Positions 13,093 through 21,270 of a stretch of 48,311 nt of DNA are shown piece after piece (the stretch's first letter is position 1; every line of letters starts with the position of its first letter). Below the pieces are notes generated by a model. The model saw nothing but the letters and a program-made list of their open reading frames with translations, made no database searches and was not told the DNA's origin. A program made the translations under genes and the position numbers. Source of the DNA: Candidatus Doudnabacteria bacterium (GTDB lineage Bacteria > Patescibacteriota > Doudnabacteria > UBA920); contig PLYC01000032.1 of NCBI GenBank assembly GCA_003151625.1, positions 52,037 through 100,347 on the forward strand, given 5' to 3'.

Positions 13093-13698
13093 TTAGGCTT
13101 TAAGTTTAAATTTTTTCAAAATTTTTACCACTTGCCAATACTTATCAATTTCCGTTATCGCGATAGTGTCTGCCATAAAACTTTTAAAGAGATTTTTATT
13201 TTTATTAATTTTCTCCAACAGTGCTAAAAAGTCACTTTCTTTATTTGTTGCCCCCAATGTTATATGGGGGTTATATTTACTAAAAACTCCTATGGCTCCA
13301 TAATTTTTTGCATATTTTTTTGCCAATAAAGTCTGAGGCAGATGGACAAAAGGCATCTCGCCTTTTCTCTGGTCTTTCAATTTTTCTACAACCTGTTTGT
13401 GCAAAATATACAGTTTATTACTTTTGGATGCATTAATACCAAAATATGGGTAATGGCCGTTAGAGCCCACAAAACCTATCGGTACTTTTTTGACTCTTTT
13501 TGCAATTTTATTTACCTCAAGCACGACCTCACTTAGTTTATTTTTATCAATCCTAATATGATATAGGCTAATATGTGGGACAAGCCTTTTGTTATCAACT
13601 ATCCATTTTAATTGAAATTGCGTTTTCAACTTTTTGTTAAAATGGCTTACCGCCCACCTAACATCAGAGGGCGGCAAAATGACAATATCAATAAGCAT
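13093..13698 (-). CDS. 2H phosphoesterase superfamily protein (LigT/2'-5' RNA ligase-like)
   Basis: 201 aa with two Hx(S/T) motifs, PHISLYHIRI near residue 41 and NPHITLGAT near residue 142, the signature of 2H phosphoesterases that act on cyclic phosphodiesters or RNA ends. The spacing and length suit the cyclic phosphodiesterase / 2'-5' RNA ligase-like branch. Lys-rich throughout. Substrate unknown. Neighbours (PAP2 protein, glyA) give no functional hint. Confidence 0.82.
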   Translation of the reverse strand: MLIDIVILPPSDVRWAVSHFNKKLKTQFQLKWIVDNKRLVPHISLYHIRIDKNKLSEVVLEVNKIAKRVKKVPIGFVGSNGHYPYFGINASKSNKLYILHKQVVEKLKDQRKGEMPFVHLPQTLLAKKYAKNYGAIGVFSKYNPHITLGATNKESDFLALLEKINKNKNLFKSFMADTIAITEIDKYWQVVKILKKFKLKA

Positions 13699-13719
13699 AA
13701 TGATTTAATACATTTCTCA

Positions 13720-13800
13720 CCCTCCCCTAGCCCCCTCCCGTCACCCCTCGACAGGTTCGGGGTGACGCTGAGCTTTACCGAATGGGTCAAGGGAGGAGAA
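13720..13800. repeat. Dispersed GC-rich repeat cluster between 2H gene and glyA
   Basis: Contains 'ctcaccctcccctagcccc', 'cccctcgacaggttcggggtgac' and 'cgctgagctttaccgaatg' segments; the middle one is of the family seen inside rpsG. No gene. Confidence 0.6.
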
Positions 13801-13842
13801 ACTACAGGAACACTCCGAGGAAATCTGTTTGATTATATTATT

Positions 13843-15093
13843 TTATTCAATCCCGGGAACAGGAAAGTTTAGGGAAAATTCTTTTACTTGATGGCCAATT
13901 TCGGCGAGATTGTTTTCGTCGGTGCGATGAATCAATGCGGAATCCAGCAAATCGGCAACGGTTTCCATATCCTTTTCTTTGGCGCCGCGCGTGGTAAGAG
14001 CCGGCGTACCCAATCTGATTCCCGACGGGTCCATTGGCTTTCTCGGGTCAAAGGGAATCATATTTTTGTTTATGGAAATACCAACGTGCTCCAAAGTTTT
14101 TTCCGCTTCCTTGCCGGTTATTTGTTTACTGCCAAATAAATCCACCAGCATTAAATGGTTGTCGGTGCCGCCGGAGACAATCCGATATCCCCGATTTTGT
14201 AGAGCGGACGCTAATGCCCGCGCGTTCTTTATAACCTGTTTGGAATATTCCGCGAATTCCGGCTTTAAAGCTTCACCATAAGCAATGGCCTTGGCCGCGT
14301 TAATATGGTCGTGCGGACCCCCCTGGACTCCGGGGAACACGGCCTTGTCTATGGCCGAGGCAAACTTTTCCTTGCACATTATCATGGCGCCGCGCGGGCC
14401 GCGCAAAGTTTTGTGGGTGGTTGTTGAAACCACATCGCAAATCGGCACCGGGTTTTCCAACTGCTTACCCGCGATGAGTCCGGCTATATGAGCAATATCA
14501 GCAAATAAAAACGCGCCAACTTTATCGGCAATAATCCTAAACCTTTTCCAGTCTAAATCCCGGCTATAAGCGGAAAAGCCGGCTAAAATCATTTTAGGTT
14601 TTTCTCTTAAAGCAATCTCCTCCACTTCATCCATATCTATAATCTCCGTCTCCTTTTTGGCAAAGTACGGAATAATGGTATAAAGTTTTCCGGAAAAATT
14701 TAATGGATGACCGTGCGACAAATGGCCGCCCTGGTCTAGAGAAAATCCCAAAACTTTATCGCCGGGATTAAGCAGGCCCATATACACCGCCAAGTTCGCC
14801 GGCGATCCGGAAAGCGGCTGGACATTTACATGCTCGGCGTTAAAAAGTTCCTTGGCTCGGTTAATGGCCAAAGTTTCGGCCTGGTCAATAATTTCATTGC
14901 CGCCATAATATCTTTTCCCTGGATAACCTTCGGAGTATTTGTTGGTCAAAACCGAACCCATGGCTTCCAGCACAGCTTTGGATACGTAATTTTCAGAAGC
15001 AATAAGTTCTATCCCCTCTTTTTGCCTTTGTTCCTCGCGTTTGATAATTTCGTACACCGCCAAATCTTCCGCTTGAATGTTTGGATAGTTCAT
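13843..15093 (-). CDS. glyA: Serine hydroxymethyltransferase
   Basis: 416 aa from ATG complement 15091-15093 (MNYPNIQAEDLAVYEIIKRE). PLP enzyme interconverting serine and glycine and charging tetrahydrofolate with one-carbon units. Seen: IELIASENYVSKAVLEAMG, NKYSEGYPGKRYYGGNE, VNVQPLSGSPANLAVYMGLL, LFADIAHIAGLIAG, and the PLP-lysine segment VVSTTTHKTLRGPRGA. Standard length. No SD; the leader consists of AAATCT-type words like those before fusA and tatD. PurH (IMP synthesis) would use its folate product. Confidence 0.96.
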   Translation of the reverse strand: MNYPNIQAEDLAVYEIIKREEQRQKEGIELIASENYVSKAVLEAMGSVLTNKYSEGYPGKRYYGGNEIIDQAETLAINRAKELFNAEHVNVQPLSGSPANLAVYMGLLNPGDKVLGFSLDQGGHLSHGHPLNFSGKLYTIIPYFAKKETEIIDMDEVEEIALREKPKMILAGFSAYSRDLDWKRFRIIADKVGAFLFADIAHIAGLIAGKQLENPVPICDVVSTTTHKTLRGPRGAMIMCKEKFASAIDKAVFPGVQGGPHDHINAAKAIAYGEALKPEFAEYSKQVIKNARALASALQNRGYRIVSGGTDNHLMLVDLFGSKQITGKEAEKTLEHVGISINKNMIPFDPRKPMDPSGIRLGTPALTTRGAKEKDMETVADLLDSALIHRTDENNLAEIGHQVKEFSLNFPVPGIE

Positions 15094-15125
15094 AATTAGA
15101 TTTAAGATTAAAGATTTTAGATTGT
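15094..15125 (-). repeat. AAATCT word-repeat leader upstream of glyA
   Basis: Sense strand reads AATCTAAAATCTTTAATCTTAAATCT directly before the ATG, split here as overlapping AAATCT/AATCTT words. The same phrase precedes fusA (141-180) and tatD (22171-22195), and in inverted orientation glyS (32018-32045). Confidence 0.6.
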
Positions 15126-15218
15126 AGTAAAAAACCAAAAAATGCCCAAAAAATTGCGCAAGCTGCTTACCAATTCAAAATTCTGTATATAATTTGAAAT
15201 TTTGTCTTTTGCATATAA

Positions 15219-15767
15219 TTAAGCGAGTTTATAAACAAAAAGTTTCTTAAAGTCCGTCTTATTTTTATTTACCGCTATGGTCTCACCCGGAATCCAGGAA
15301 TCAAAACTTACTGAATTGCTAATGACCAAACTTCCGGGCTTTAATTCTTTTTGCAGTTTAGTTTGCAAGGCCGGCATTAGTTCCTTGGGCAGATATAAAT
15401 ATACAACATCGGCTCCTGAAACATCAACAGTAAAAATATCCTGTTCTTTAAACTGAAGATTCTTAAAAAATTTCGCGCTGATGTTTGAACAAAAAATCCG
15501 AAACCGGCTGTCATCAATTCCGTAGACCGAAAGTTTAGGCAACCTTTTTGCTATCCTGACGGCAAAAATTCCTCTGGCGCTCCCTAAATCATAAAAACTG
15601 CCGTTCTCCAAATGCTTACTTTTGATTATATCTATTACCCGATTGGCAACGATCCTATTACTTGTAAAATCCAAATGGCCTATGGCGGAATCTGACATAA
15701 ACACCACATAAGCCAAAGCTGCGGCTAAAACAAAAAAAATCAACAAATACCCGGCGGCAATCCCCAT
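15219..15767 (-). CDS. Membrane-anchored class I methyltransferase-like protein
   Basis: 182 aa. An N-terminal membrane helix (residues ~4-24) is followed by a Rossmann methyltransferase core: FYDLGSARGIFAVRIAKR is motif I (DLGSxxG), VYGIDDSRF the acidic motif II region, and DVVYLYLPKELMP motif IV. The layout resembles the FAM173/ATP-synthase-c lysine methyltransferase group, but that match is only by pattern. Followed by glyA and preceded by an MFS transporter, all minus strand. Confidence 0.7.
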   Translation of the reverse strand: MGIAAGYLLIFFVLAAALAYVVFMSDSAIGHLDFTSNRIVANRVIDIIKSKHLENGSFYDLGSARGIFAVRIAKRLPKLSVYGIDDSRFRIFCSNISAKFFKNLQFKEQDIFTVDVSGADVVYLYLPKELMPALQTKLQKELKPGSLVISNSVSFDSWIPGETIAVNKNKTDFKKLFVYKLA

Positions 15768-15804
15768 ATCTATTATCTTAAATCTTACAACTTTTAACTT
15801 ACAA

Positions 15805-16959
15805 CTAAATGTACATATACAGCAAACTGTATGCCCCTGCTACTGTGAATAATACCATATAATTGTTGGTCAGGCTAAAAAGCAGGGCGCCTATGAGGCA
15901 GGCGGAAAGTTTTCCCACGGCCAGGGATTGCTCAAAAAATACCGCGTACGGCACCACGTGGGTTTGCTCGGCGCGGAGATAGGTCAATGTAGAAAGTGGA
16001 ATAAACATAGTCTCGCGGCTGGTTTTAGACAAAGAGTCGGCGGCAAAAGTCGTCACAAAATTTGTGCAAAAATAACGGCCGAGCCAAAAAATGGTGCCAA
16101 AAAACGCGCCGATTTTTACCAAAACTCGTTTCGTATACTGATCAGTAATTTTCCCCAAAAACAAAGCCACAAAAGTCGCAATAAGCCCCGCTCCGGCGGT
16201 AAGCAAGCCGGTGTCTTTATAATTGGTGGCAATAATGTAAATAAAAATCGGCCAAACGGTGAGCACCAAAAGCTCGTCCCCAAATCCCAAATAGCCCAAA
16301 AACTTTTTTGGAAAATTTTTGTACAGTTCCCATGTTTGACTAAACGAATATGCCCTGGGGGTAAAAATTTCCGCAGCCATCAGCAGCGGAATCATACTGC
16401 CGCAATAAATAAAAGAGGCAACCAAAAAAGCTACGGGCATGCCAAAGTATTGCGCCAAAATTCCGCCCAATACAGGACCCCCAATTTGCGAAATATTTTC
16501 TATGGCGTATATCATACCAAATTCTCGACCGACCTGTTCGGTCTGCCCGTAGTAAGCCATAACGGAATGGAAGCCCGGCCAGTAAAAAGATTTTTGCAAA
16601 GCCAAAACCGGCGCTGCTAAAAATACGGCCGCGGGATGCCCAATGCTGGCCAAAAGCGCCAACCAGTAAAAAATCTGGAACGGCACGCTTAACACTATGG
16701 AGTGGCGGTAGCCGTAGTTGCTTGCAAATTTGCCGCCAAAGGGAATTAATAAAATATAGACAAAATAAACCAGCGCCATAAAGAGCAATATGGCGGGAAT
16801 TTTTAAATGCAAAACGGAATATAAAAAAATCGGCTCAAACAAAGTTATTATGGACAGCGCGAAATTGGAAATCGCCGAGGACGCGTAAAGCTCCCCCATT
16901 TCCTTGCGGACGTCTTTGCTAAAATAATGGGGGAGATGGAAATTTAATAAATTAGACAT
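15805..16959 (-). CDS. MFS transporter
   Basis: 384 aa from ATG complement 16957-16959 (MSNLLNFHLPHYFSKD). About 11-12 hydrophobic segments. The loop after TM2 has GGKFASNYGYRHSIVLS, a form of the MFS signature GxxxDRxGRR. IGGPVLGGILAQYFGMP is typical of the TM5 motif C of antiporters. Substrate unknown. It could be an efflux pump; no linked regulator. No SD is evident. Confidence 0.8.
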   Translation of the reverse strand: MSNLLNFHLPHYFSKDVRKEMGELYASSAISNFALSIITLFEPIFLYSVLHLKIPAILLFMALVYFVYILLIPFGGKFASNYGYRHSIVLSVPFQIFYWLALLASIGHPAAVFLAAPVLALQKSFYWPGFHSVMAYYGQTEQVGREFGMIYAIENISQIGGPVLGGILAQYFGMPVAFLVASFIYCGSMIPLLMAAEIFTPRAYSFSQTWELYKNFPKKFLGYLGFGDELLVLTVWPIFIYIIATNYKDTGLLTAGAGLIATFVALFLGKITDQYTKRVLVKIGAFFGTIFWLGRYFCTNFVTTFAADSLSKTSRETMFIPLSTLTYLRAEQTHVVPYAVFFEQSLAVGKLSACLIGALLFSLTNNYMVLFTVAGAYSLLYMYI

Positions 16960-16975
16960 AATGTATTTTACGAAG

Positions 16976-17109
16976 TACCTGCCCGCCAAAGGCGGTTGTC
17001 ATAGTCGCATTGATGGTAATTATCAGGCATCTTTATTATAAAAATTTGCTTTGGCAGGCGGGCGAAGCTTTACGAACGTACGAACAATGGCAGAATTCGT
17101 AAGTTCGTA
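16976..17109. repeat. Repeat-derived spacer between MFS gene and tsaC
   Basis: 'cctgcccgccaaaggcgg' and 'ggcaggcgggcgaagc' form imperfect inverted copies. The rest is a cluster of TTCGTA/CGTACG words (17075-17130) that continues into the tsaC 3' end. Confidence 0.45.
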
Positions 17110-17757
17110 TTATTTCGTACTTCGTAAACTATTTAAGATTTGTTTTTCGGAAACCGGGCCTTCGCGAAGGATTTTTACCACATCATCAAAAGCGCGAACT
17201 AAAGTGGAAGGTTTGTTTTTAGGCAGCCGTCCGGCATTTATTATAATATCGGGTTTGTAGTTTTGACCTTTAAATTGCGCAATAATATCATCGGCGGAAT
17301 AACAGTCGGTTTGACCGGACACATTAGCGCTGGTGGCGGTAATGGGAGCTTTAAGTTGCCTGGACAAACCCAAAGCAATCAAATTCTTTGGCATACGCAG
17401 GCCGATAGAGCCTGTCTTGGCTGTTAGTATTTTGAATTCTGCATTCTGAATTCCGCATTCTAAAATTAAAGTCAGCGCGCCGGGCCAAAACTTTTTCATC
17501 AATTTCTCGGCCGACTTATTCCAAACCGCGATTTTTTTCGCGTATAAAATGGACGGCACCACTATGTGCACCGGCTTATTAAAACCCCTGCCCTTTATTT
17601 GGTAAAGCTTTTTAATAGCTGAAATACTGCTCGCGTCCACGGCCAAACCGTAGCTGGTGTCTGTTGGGTAAGCTAAAACTTTGCCTTGTTTAAGGGCTAA
17701 AACGCAAGACTGTATAATTTGCTTATGGAATTTTTTTTTGTAATCAATAATTACCAT
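17110..17757 (-). CDS. tsaC: Threonylcarbamoyl-AMP synthase (YrdC/Sua5 domain)
   Basis: 215 aa. Makes threonylcarbamoyl-AMP for the t6A37 tRNA modification. YrdC motifs: AYPTDTSYGLAVDA (~29), KGRGFNKPVHIVV (the KxR...KP substrate loop, ~55) and ITATSANVSGQTDCY (SxN motif, ~139). The segment CGIQNAEFKIL (~101-111) is encoded by repeated GAATTC/GCATTC words and looks like an in-frame insertion in a surface loop. Lone YrdC domain without the Sua5 C-terminal domain. Confidence 0.9.
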   Translation of the reverse strand: MVIIDYKKKFHKQIIQSCVLALKQGKVLAYPTDTSYGLAVDASSISAIKKLYQIKGRGFNKPVHIVVPSILYAKKIAVWNKSAEKLMKKFWPGALTLILECGIQNAEFKILTAKTGSIGLRMPKNLIALGLSRQLKAPITATSANVSGQTDCYSADDIIAQFKGQNYKPDIIINAGRLPKNKPSTLVRAFDDVVKILREGPVSEKQILNSLRSTK

Positions 17758-17764
17758 AAATAAG

Positions 17765-17792
17765 TTGACAAAAGCCGGATTCGGGATAATGC
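17765..17792 (+). promoter_or_regulatory. Promoter of mini-gene 17813-18094
   Basis: Perfect TTGACA (17765-17770); the -10 is weaker (TAATGC at 17787-17792, 16-bp spacer). A strong SD (AAGGAGGT, 17800-17807) follows within 10 bases. Confidence 0.5.
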
Positions 17793-17812
17793 TAAGGTTA
17801 AGGAGGTGTCTC

Positions 17813-18094
17813 GTGACAAAAAGACCTGCTAATTGGACTGCTTTCTTGCGCTATCTCAAGACCCGCTTTCCTCTGGCCGACCATATTCTTGTGGAAGAGG
17901 GTCTGGAACAAATTAAGGCACTGTCCGAGAAAACTAATCAGCCGTCCGCAAAAGTGGGATTGGAATTAATTCTGAAGGCAACCAATGCCTCAGAAATCCA
18001 ACCGGAACTGATACGGGCCCTGCTGGAGATCTTGGAGCGAGAATACGGCGTGCCGGAAAAAGAAATAGCGGAAATGCTCCAAGAGCAAGAATAG
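17813..18094 (+). CDS. Orphan mini-protein, 93 aa, helical
   Basis: GTG start at 17813, five bases after AAGGAGGT. The product is soluble, acidic and predicted mostly helical: FLRYLKTRFPLADHILVEEG, LEQIKALSEKTNQPSAKVGLELIL, then LIRALLEILEREYGVPEKEIAEML. It has the feel of a small two-helix regulator or antitoxin-like protein, but no family is recognised and no toxin is adjacent. Own promoter, strong SD and perfect terminator; convergent with leuS, whose stop codon lies in the terminator T-tract. Confidence 0.6.
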   Translation: MTKRPANWTAFLRYLKTRFPLADHILVEEGLEQIKALSEKTNQPSAKVGLELILKATNASEIQPELIRALLEILEREYGVPEKEIAEMLQEQE

Positions 18095-18099
18095 TGCTT

Positions 18100-18139
18100 A
18101 GACGAAGTCGCCAGCGGTACTGGACTTCGTCTTTTTTTT
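18100..18139 (+). terminator. Intrinsic terminator of mini-gene 17813-18094
   Basis: AGACGAAGTC (18100-18109) pairs perfectly with GACTTCGTCT (18123-18132), followed by a run of T. Confidence 0.92.
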
Positions 18140-21100
18140 AAACAACAAAATTAATTAACCTATTTGGGACGAAAACCGTCCGTTTAACGATTTCATTAAC
18201 TAAGGCTTGCTTAACTGCCTCAAGCTCCAAAGCCTGTGCACTCACCTGATCTTGACCGCTGCCGGTGTCCACTATTAGCTTGCCTTTTATTCTGCCATTA
18301 ATTTGCACAACTATCTCTACTGTCTCATCAATTATTTTTGCTTCATCGTATTCCGGCCACTTTTCCAATTGCAACGTCTTTTTTCCACCAATCAATTGGT
18401 ACAGCTCTTCGCTAACATGAGGAGCGAATGGATACAACAAAATAAAAAACTTCTTTAAATCTTTTTTGGTAATTGGCAAACCTAAAGCTATGATATTTTT
18501 TTTACCTATCTCTCTCTCAGAAGCAGATTTTGATTCAATTAATTCCTCATTAGTCTTATAAACTTCCTTTAGGAAGGACATAAACGCCGATATCGAAGTA
18601 TTAAAAGAAAAACTTTCTATATCTTCGGTAATTTTTTTTATTAATTTATGTAAGGCGTTGCTAACTCTTTCATCTGTAACTTTACTATCTACATAATTTG
18701 AGATGTTTGTATAATTCCAAACGCGATCCAAAAACCTCTTTACCCCAACCACGCTTTTGTCGTTCCAGGCAATGGTGTCTTCGTGAGGGCCTAAAAATAA
18801 TTCAAACATACGCAGCGTGTCGGCGCCGTGGGAAGCGACGATGTGTTGCGGATTCACCACGTTGCCGCGGCTTTTGCTCATTTTCTCGCCGTCCGGACCT
18901 AAAATTATGCCGTGTGGCTTGCGCTTGGAATAAGGTTCGCGCGATGAAACCAAACCCTGATCGTACAAAAACAAATTCCAAAAACGGCTGTAAAGCAAAT
19001 GCAAAGTTGTATGTTCCATTCCGCCAAAATACACGTCCACCGGCGTCCAATATTTTTGCTTTTTTAAGTCGGCAAAAGATTTTTTATTTTTCGGATCCGT
19101 GTACCTAAGCCAGTACCACGAACTGCCCGCCCATTGCGGCATTGTATTGGTTTCGCGTTTTGCTGATGTTTTGCAAACAGGGCACTTTACATTTACCCAT
19201 TTATCAATTGCGGCCAAAGGCGACTCCCCTGTTCCAGTCGGCTCATATTTTTTTACATTCGGCAGCTTTACCGGCAAATCCTTTTCCGGCACAGGCACAA
19301 TCCCGCACTTTGGACAATGAATTATCGGTATCGGCTCGCCCCAATAACGCTGGCGGGAAAATACCCAATCACGAAGTTTGAATTGAGTCGTTGCTTTGCC
19401 AAAAGCCGCTGCCATTTTTGGAATAGCATCTTCTGACTTCATTCCGGAAAATTCTCCGGAATTTTTTAATACACCTGGGCCGACGTACGGTACTGGGGGA
19501 ATAGCAACGCTGATCATCCTAACTTCTTCAGGCTTTGAGATAACATCCGTGATTGATAAATTATATTTAATAGCAAACTCAAAATCCCGCTCATCATGCG
19601 CCGGCACGGCCATAATGGCGCCGGTACCATAACCCCATAACACATAATCCGCAACCCAAACAGGAATATCTTCCTTGGTTGCCGGATTAATTGCTTTAAT
19701 TCCCTTTAACTCCACGCCGGTCTTTTCCTTGCCTTCCGACGAACGATCCATTTCGGACTTTTTCTTTGAGCTTTCGATGTATTTCTGAACGTCTTCCCAA
19801 TTTTCAATTTTCAATTTTGAATTTTCAATTATTGGGTGCTCCGGCGCCACCACCATATACGTCGCGCCGAAGATGGTATCCGGACGAGTAGTAAAAACTT
19901 TAATAGATGGAATTATCGAGGACAAAACTTCCGGTTCTTTTAGTCCAGAAAAGTGCGGTTCCTGTCCCCGCGCTTTGACTAAAGGAACATTCAAATTTTT
20001 AGCAAAAGACTCACCGTCGCTCATCGGGACAACGTAATCGGAGGTGTCAAATAATAAACCAATCTGTTTGGCGTTCTGTTTGATTTTTTTAAAGTCAAAA
20101 CCCTTTTTGCAGGCCTTTGTGACACTAGGTCTTGGTTTATTGTCCAAAAATTTTCCCGAGAATGGGGTACTCACTAAAACCAACTTTTTGATCCTTACTC
20201 CCTGTTCCAGCAAACGCAAAGCCACAACGCCGCCGAAGGAATGACCTACAATAACCGTATTTTCATCCATTTTGCAATTTTTTAATACAAACTCAGCTTG
20301 TTCCTCATCATCAGGTTCCTGAGTATTGGGCATTAATGGCGCCTGAACTTTAAAGCCTTTGTTTTCAAGCTCTGATTTTATCCACGGAAACAAATGGCTA
20401 TCCGGCGAACCATTACGCCCGTGCAATATTAAAAAATTAGGTTTAAGAGATTCTTCGGTCGGTTGCGCTCCCTCAGAATGACGCCGCTGATTATAACCAC
20501 TCATTATGACAGGGAAAGAGATTTCTGCCCCCACTGATTTTCCAATCCAGTTTTCCTGCTGGAGTTTAACGGCGCTTGGCCACTCGGGCAAATTTTTTAG
20601 CCCTTCCAAAAGTTTTTCGGCATACGCCGTAATTTTGAGGTACCATTGGCGGAGTTCTTTTTTCTCCACGACGGTTCCGCAACGCTCGCATTTGCCGTCT
20701 ATCACTTCTTCGTTTGCCAGCCCAGTTTTGTCCTTTGGGCACCAATTAATCAGACCCGTCGCCTCGTAGGCCAATCCTTTTTTGTAAAACTGTAAAAACA
20801 GCCACTGCGTCCATTTATAATAGTTGGGGTCTGTGGTATTTATCTCGCGGCTCCAATCAAAACTTAAGCCCCAAGACAACATTTGTTTTTTGGCGTTTTT
20901 GACATTTTGAGCCGTGGTTATGGAAGGATGTACGCCCATTTTAATGGCATAATTTTCCGCGGGCAGGCCAAAAGCGTCCCAGCCAATGGGAAAAACCACT
21001 TCGTAGCCGCGCATTCGCTGGAATCTGCTGTACACATCCCCAGCCACATAAGGCCTTAGATGTCCCATATGAAGCCCGGCGCCGCTGGGATACGGAAATT

Positions 21101-21215
21101 CCACTAAAATATATTTCTTGGGTTTCTTGGAAAAATCCTTAGCCAAAAAAGCTTTCTTTGTTAACCAAACCTTCTGCCACTTGGCCTCAATTTTTTTGTG
21201 ATTATACCTTTGCAT
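18138..21215 (-). CDS. leuS: Leucyl-tRNA synthetase with an alpha/beta-hydrolase domain inserted in the editing region
   Basis: 1025 aa against ~810-870 for bacterial LeuRS. Class I core: FPYPSGAGLHMGHLRPYVAGD (HIGH as HMGH, 49-52) and GEKMSKSRGNVV (KMSKS). Tryptophan- and Cys-containing modules (LINWCPKDKT, CERCG) and the editing motif VFTTRPDTIFGATYM (~440), followed by GTGAIMAVPAHDERDFEFA, are all present, so charging and CP1 editing look intact. Residues ~237-438 are extra: a translated repeat (RRHSEGAQPTEES), then an RBBP9/YdeN-like hydrolase. A later stretch, ENSKLKIENWED, is a translated AAAATTG word repeat. Minus strand, upstream of nothing obvious; a perfect palindrome precedes the start. 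Confidence 0.95.
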   Translation of the reverse strand: MQRYNHKKIEAKWQKVWLTKKAFLAKDFSKKPKKYILVEFPYPSGAGLHMGHLRPYVAGDVYSRFQRMRGYEVVFPIGWDAFGLPAENYAIKMGVHPSITTAQNVKNAKKQMLSWGLSFDWSREINTTDPNYYKWTQWLFLQFYKKGLAYEATGLINWCPKDKTGLANEEVIDGKCERCGTVVEKKELRQWYLKITAYAEKLLEGLKNLPEWPSAVKLQQENWIGKSVGAEISFPVIMSGYNQRRHSEGAQPTEESLKPNFLILHGRNGSPDSHLFPWIKSELENKGFKVQAPLMPNTQEPDDEEQAEFVLKNCKMDENTVIVGHSFGGVVALRLLEQGVRIKKLVLVSTPFSGKFLDNKPRPSVTKACKKGFDFKKIKQNAKQIGLLFDTSDYVVPMSDGESFAKNLNVPLVKARGQEPHFSGLKEPEVLSSIIPSIKVFTTRPDTIFGATYMVVAPEHPIIENSKLKIENWEDVQKYIESSKKKSEMDRSSEGKEKTGVELKGIKAINPATKEDIPVWVADYVLWGYGTGAIMAVPAHDERDFEFAIKYNLSITDVISKPEEVRMISVAIPPVPYVGPGVLKNSGEFSGMKSEDAIPKMAAAFGKATTQFKLRDWVFSRQRYWGEPIPIIHCPKCGIVPVPEKDLPVKLPNVKKYEPTGTGESPLAAIDKWVNVKCPVCKTSAKRETNTMPQWAGSSWYWLRYTDPKNKKSFADLKKQKYWTPVDVYFGGMEHTTLHLLYSRFWNLFLYDQGLVSSREPYSKRKPHGIILGPDGEKMSKSRGNVVNPQHIVASHGADTLRMFELFLGPHEDTIAWNDKSVVGVKRFLDRVWNYTNISNYVDSKVTDERVSNALHKLIKKITEDIESFSFNTSISAFMSFLKEVYKTNEELIESKSASEREIGKKNIIALGLPITKKDLKKFFILLYPFAPHVSEELYQLIGGKKTLQLEKWPEYDEAKIIDETVEIVVQINGRIKGKLIVDTGSGQDQVSAQALELEAVKQALVNEIVKRTVFVPNRLINFVV
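19902..20507 (-). other. Inserted serine alpha/beta-hydrolase domain within leuS
   Basis: Residues ~237-438 of LeuRS. After the repeat-derived linker the domain runs FLILHGRNGSPDSHLFPWIK, then TVIVGHSFGGVVALRLLEQG (nucleophile elbow GHSFGG, S326), LVLVSTPFSG, LLFDTSDYVVPMSDGESFAK (acid Asp, D390 or D393) and KARGQEPHFSG (catalytic His, about H421). This order and spacing fit the small RBBP9/YdeN hydrolases. It sits just before VFTTRPDTIFG, the threonine-rich editing site. All triad residues are present, so it may be an active hydrolase. Confidence 0.8.
20448..20500. repeat. In-frame dispersed repeat at the insertion boundary in leuS
   Basis: 'ggttgcgctccctcagaatgacgcc' matches the left half of the intergenic repeat at 2358-2451. 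It is translated as RRHSEGAQPTEES directly before the hydrolase domain. Confidence 0.75.
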
Positions 21216-21224
21216 AAATTTTCC

Positions 21225-21266
21225 GCATACTAGTTAAAATCACGGCCGTGATTTTAACTAGTATGC
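21225..21266. repeat. 42-bp perfect palindrome with CGGCCG centre (B)
   Basis: Perfect, loop-free palindrome between the leuS start and the tatD stop. The central AAAATCACGG/CCGTGATTTT half-sites share the AAATCACGGCCGTGATTT core with the palindrome at 45124-45159; the outer arms (GCATACTAGTT) are different. Confidence 0.95.
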
Positions 21267-21270
21267 TTAT

